Below are positions 4,671-6,578 of a DNA stretch of 6,578 bases, one piece after another. The notes beneath the pieces are model-generated. The model had not been told where the DNA came from, ran no database searches, and saw only the letters and a list, made by a program, of their open reading frames with translations. The stretch's first letter is position 1. Each line of letters starts with the position of its first letter. This DNA is from Anaerolineales bacterium UBA6663 (GTDB lineage Bacteria; Chloroflexota; Anaerolineae; Anaerolineales; UBA6663): contig DKKP01000347.1 of the NCBI GenBank assembly GCA_002455335.1, positions 3,493 through 10,070 on the forward strand. The letters run 5' to 3'. Position numbers and translations under genes: made by a program.

Positions 4671-6578
4671 GGGGTCACCGTCCCGCTCTCGGGCGTCGCA
4701 GTCGCCTCGGGCGTGGCCGTCGGCGTGCGCGTGATGGTCGGCGTGCGTGTGATCGTCGGTGTGCGCGTGATGGTCGGCGTCCGAGTCAGAGTCGGCGTGC
4801 GCGTGATCGATGGCGTCAGCGTCGGGCGCAAGGTGTTGGTCGGCTCGACGGTCTCGGTGGCGGTCGGCGTCGGCGAGGGCACGGGCGTGAACGTCGCGTA
4901 CTGGTCGCCGAGATAGATCTCGCGCATCGCATCCGACCAGCTCAGGCCGCCGCGATGTTCGAAACGCCAGTAGAGGATGCCCTCGAAAAACGAGCGCCAG
5001 TTGTTGGCCGCGGGCACGCGCGCCCAACCATAGGCCTCGGCCAGGGCCGTGAAGTCGACGAAATAGCCGGCCGGGATGCCGCTCAGGTATTCGCCGCCGG
5101 CGTCGTACGGCTGCGGGCGGCCGGAGTAACGGGCGTTGAAATCCCAGGGCATGACGCGCAGCGGCTCGCCCATCGTGCCGTCTTGCAGATAGGCCCTGAC
5201 CCACACGCGCCAGTAGGTGCGATAGCCATGGTCCTCGCGGGTGACGACCACCCAGCCGGCCTGGTTGGCGGCCTGGATGACGTCGAAGCCGCGCCCGGCC
5301 TTCAGATACGTGTTGGGATCCATCGACGGCGGCGCCGGCGCCCGCGGCGCGAGAAGCATATTGTCGACGGTCTCCAGGAACTTCCAGCCGGCTTTCTGGC
5401 CGATGGCGTCCGAAAGGGCCAGGAAGCTCTCGTCGACCTTGTCGGAGAGCCGTGGGTCGGCGGCGCGCACGCCGGGGATCCCGACCAGCGCGACAGTCGG
5501 GTCGCCGCTCAACGGCTGGCTGATCGCCACGCGATAGGGCAGCGCATCCGGCGTCTGCGATACGGCAGCGAGGTCGCCGGGCAGCGGCTCGGGCAGGGCC
5601 GTCAGCGCCCAGACGGCCGCGTCGATCCGGCCGGCCGTCGGGCGATACAAAATCTGGGCTTCACCCGGGTGGCCGACGGGCGCCCAGGCCAGGGTGTCGG
5701 GTCCTTCTTCGCTGTGCAACACAGCCACAAAGCCGTCTTGCGCGCCGGCCCAGCTGGGCGTATCGCCCTGGCCCGCCTCGACGACGGTCGTCGGATCGGC
5801 GAGGGCGAGCGTGTAGGTCTGGTTGAGCGGCGAGGCCGAGTCGGTGAAGAGCAGGCGCTGGCCGTCGGGGCTGAAGGCGGGCCACGAGGGGTGACGCGCG
5901 CCCTCGCTGGTCAGCTGCACGGCGTCGGTCTCGTAGGGTTTGTCAAGCGAGCGCAGCCAGAGTTCGGGTTTGCCGGTGCGGGTTGAGACGTACGCGATCG
6001 TTCGGCCGTCGGGCGACCAGGCGGGCTCGAAGTCGCCGCCGGGGTCGGCCGTCAGGTAGTGGCTCTCGCCGCTGGCGATGTTGAGCAGGCGGATGTCGAG
6101 GTTCTCGTCGCGGTATTGCTCGAAGACCAGCCACTGGTCGTCGGGGCTCCACGTCGGATGCCCTTCGTACTCGGGGCCGGTCGTCAGCTGGCGGGTCGCG
6201 CCCGTGGTCAGGTCGAGCAATTGCAGGTTCCAGCCGTCCTGACGCCGCGAGGCGTAGGCGATCTGGCGGCCGTCGTGGCTGACTGCGGGATCGCGATCCT
6301 CCCAGGGCCCGATGGTGAGCCGGGTGGGGGTTTCGTCGCCGACGCGATAGCTCCACAGGTGGGTGGCGGCCCCGGACCGGAGCGAGAACACGATCAGGCC
6401 GGCGGCGACATCGGCGTCGCTCACCGGGGTCTTGCCGCGCGCATCCTGAGCCGCCGCTTCAATAGAAGGAAGCGCAGCCGCTGTGCTTGGCGCGACGGTC
6501 ACGGGCGCCACGGTCGGCACCTCGGTGAAGATCGCGTCGCTGGGCCAGGGGGCCAGGGTCGGCGCAACGGCGACCGGC
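4667..6578 (-). CDS. Exported WD40-like (PD40/TolB-type) beta-propeller protein with Thr/Pro tail, 5' end missing
   Basis: The frame is open from the window edge (first whole codon at 6577), giving 636 visible residues. The start is probably outside; the GTG at 6520 lies in a Pro/Thr/Ala-rich stretch and has no special support. Visible residues 19-65 are a low-complexity linker. About 65-260 carry at least four propeller signatures: SHDGRQIAYAS (100), SPDDQWLVFEQ (144), SPDGRTIAYVS (188) and SPDGQRLLFTD (236). Such repeats occur in TolB and in many secreted surface proteins and usually bind proteins or glycans. About 360-560 is a region I cannot assign, rich in aromatic residues (WRVWVRAYL, MPWDFNARY, YFVDFTALAEAYGW, NNWRSFFEGILYWRF). 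The last 75 residues are Thr/Pro-rich with TPTITR repeats, probably an extracellular spacer. Export is inferred from composition, since the signal peptide is not visible. It is not a true Tol-Pal gene, as no tol or pal neighbours are seen. It overlaps the M23 lipoprotein gene by four bases. Confidence 0.83.
   Translation of the reverse strand, partial: PVAVAPTLAPWPSDAIFTEVPTVAPVTVAPSTAAALPSIEAAAQDARGKTPVSDADVAAGLIVFSLRSGAATHLWSYRVGDETPTRLTIGPWEDRDPAVSHDGRQIAYASRRQDGWNLQLLDLTTGATRQLTTGPEYEGHPTWSPDDQWLVFEQYRDENLDIRLLNIASGESHYLTADPGGDFEPAWSPDGRTIAYVSTRTGKPELWLRSLDKPYETDAVQLTSEGARHPSWPAFSPDGQRLLFTDSASPLNQTYTLALADPTTVVEAGQGDTPSWAGAQDGFVAVLHSEEGPDTLAWAPVGHPGEAQILYRPTAGRIDAAVWALTALPEPLPGDLAAVSQTPDALPYRVAISQPLSGDPTVALVGIPGVRAADPRLSDKVDESFLALSDAIGQKAGWKFLETVDNMLLAPRAPAPPSMDPNTYLKAGRGFDVIQAANQAGWVVVTREDHGYRTYWRVWVRAYLQDGTMGEPLRVMPWDFNARYSGRPQPYDAGGEYLSGIPAGYFVDFTALAEAYGWARVPAANNWRSFFEGILYWRFEHRGGLSWSDAMREIYLGDQYATFTPVPSPTPTATETVEPTNTLRPTLTPSITRTPTLTRTPTITRTPTITRTPTITRTPTATPEATATPESGTVTP
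4719..4826 (-). repeat. 18-bp in-frame minisatellite coding the TPTITR tail
   Basis: Six 18-bp units stand in register on the plus strand. The first, third and fifth are close copies (for example GTCGGCGTGCGCGTGATG at 4719-4736); the second has a few third-position changes, and the fourth (4773-4790) and last (4809-4826) are more divergent. Each unit codes six residues of the propeller protein tail (Thr-Pro-Thr-Ile-Thr-Arg type). Unit gain or loss would keep the frame and change only tail length. Confidence 0.88.

Noticed and set aside
4671..5204. An N-terminal extension of the M23 gene up to 5204.
   Set aside because: This region is the propeller gene in another frame, and its translation is His/Asp/Ala repeats made by the 18-bp minisatellite. 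The lipoprotein signal starting at 4670 sets the true start.
3897..5986. Long plus-strand open frames opposite the M23 and propeller genes.
   Set aside because: They are Arg/Val/Gly-rich composition shadows without motifs, and the opposite strand has clear protein families.
4667..6578. Naming the propeller gene tolB.
   Set aside because: PD40 repeats are shared by many secreted proteins; there are no Tol-Pal neighbours, and the unassigned region and Thr/Pro tail differ from TolB.

Overview
The window is high-GC bacterial DNA with four genes, all read from the minus strand (right to left). Two of them run off the window edges. The likely source is a member of the Chloroflexota (green non-sulfur bacteria). 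This rests on the high-GC coding style, a secreted beta-propeller protein with a Thr-Pro-Thr tail, a Pro/Ala-rich M23 lipoprotein, and imperfect GAAC-N4-GTTC-like boxes in front of recA. The assignment is an inference; no rRNA or other decisive marker is present.

In order of transcription: (1) 6578-4667, the 3' part of a gene for an exported WD40-like (PD40/TolB-type) beta-propeller protein with an uncharacterised conserved-looking region and a Thr/Pro repeat tail. (2) 4670-3312, a lipoprotein M23 metallopeptidase with all five active-site residues and a C-terminal beta-sandwich-like domain. It overlaps gene 1 by an ATGA stop/start junction. (3) 3221-1104, a GH36 alpha-galactosidase, complete and cytoplasmic, after a 90-base GC-rich spacer with short degenerate repeats. 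(4) 794-1, the first 264 codons of recA.

The 309-base gap between galA and recA is the most structured non-coding part. It holds two tandem arrays of an 8-bp unit in opposite orientations (961-1016 and 1046-1117). Together they could form a large imperfect hairpin or cruciform that reaches into the end of galA and supplies its stop codon. Sixty bases further on is a recA promoter with perfect -35 and -10 hexamers (TTGACA-16-TATAAT). Two direct repeats and one palindrome, plausible LexA sites, overlap or follow it.

Genes 1 and 2 are probably translationally coupled and act outside the membrane on the cell surface or wall. galA may be the last gene of the same transcript, because no promoter is visible in front of it. 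recA has its own promoter and is probably induced by DNA damage. No mobile element, CRISPR array, tRNA or rRNA was seen. I found no clearly new multi-gene system. The items most worth following are the 8-bp repeat hairpin, the roughly 50-residue N-terminal extension of RecA, and the propeller/M23 pair.
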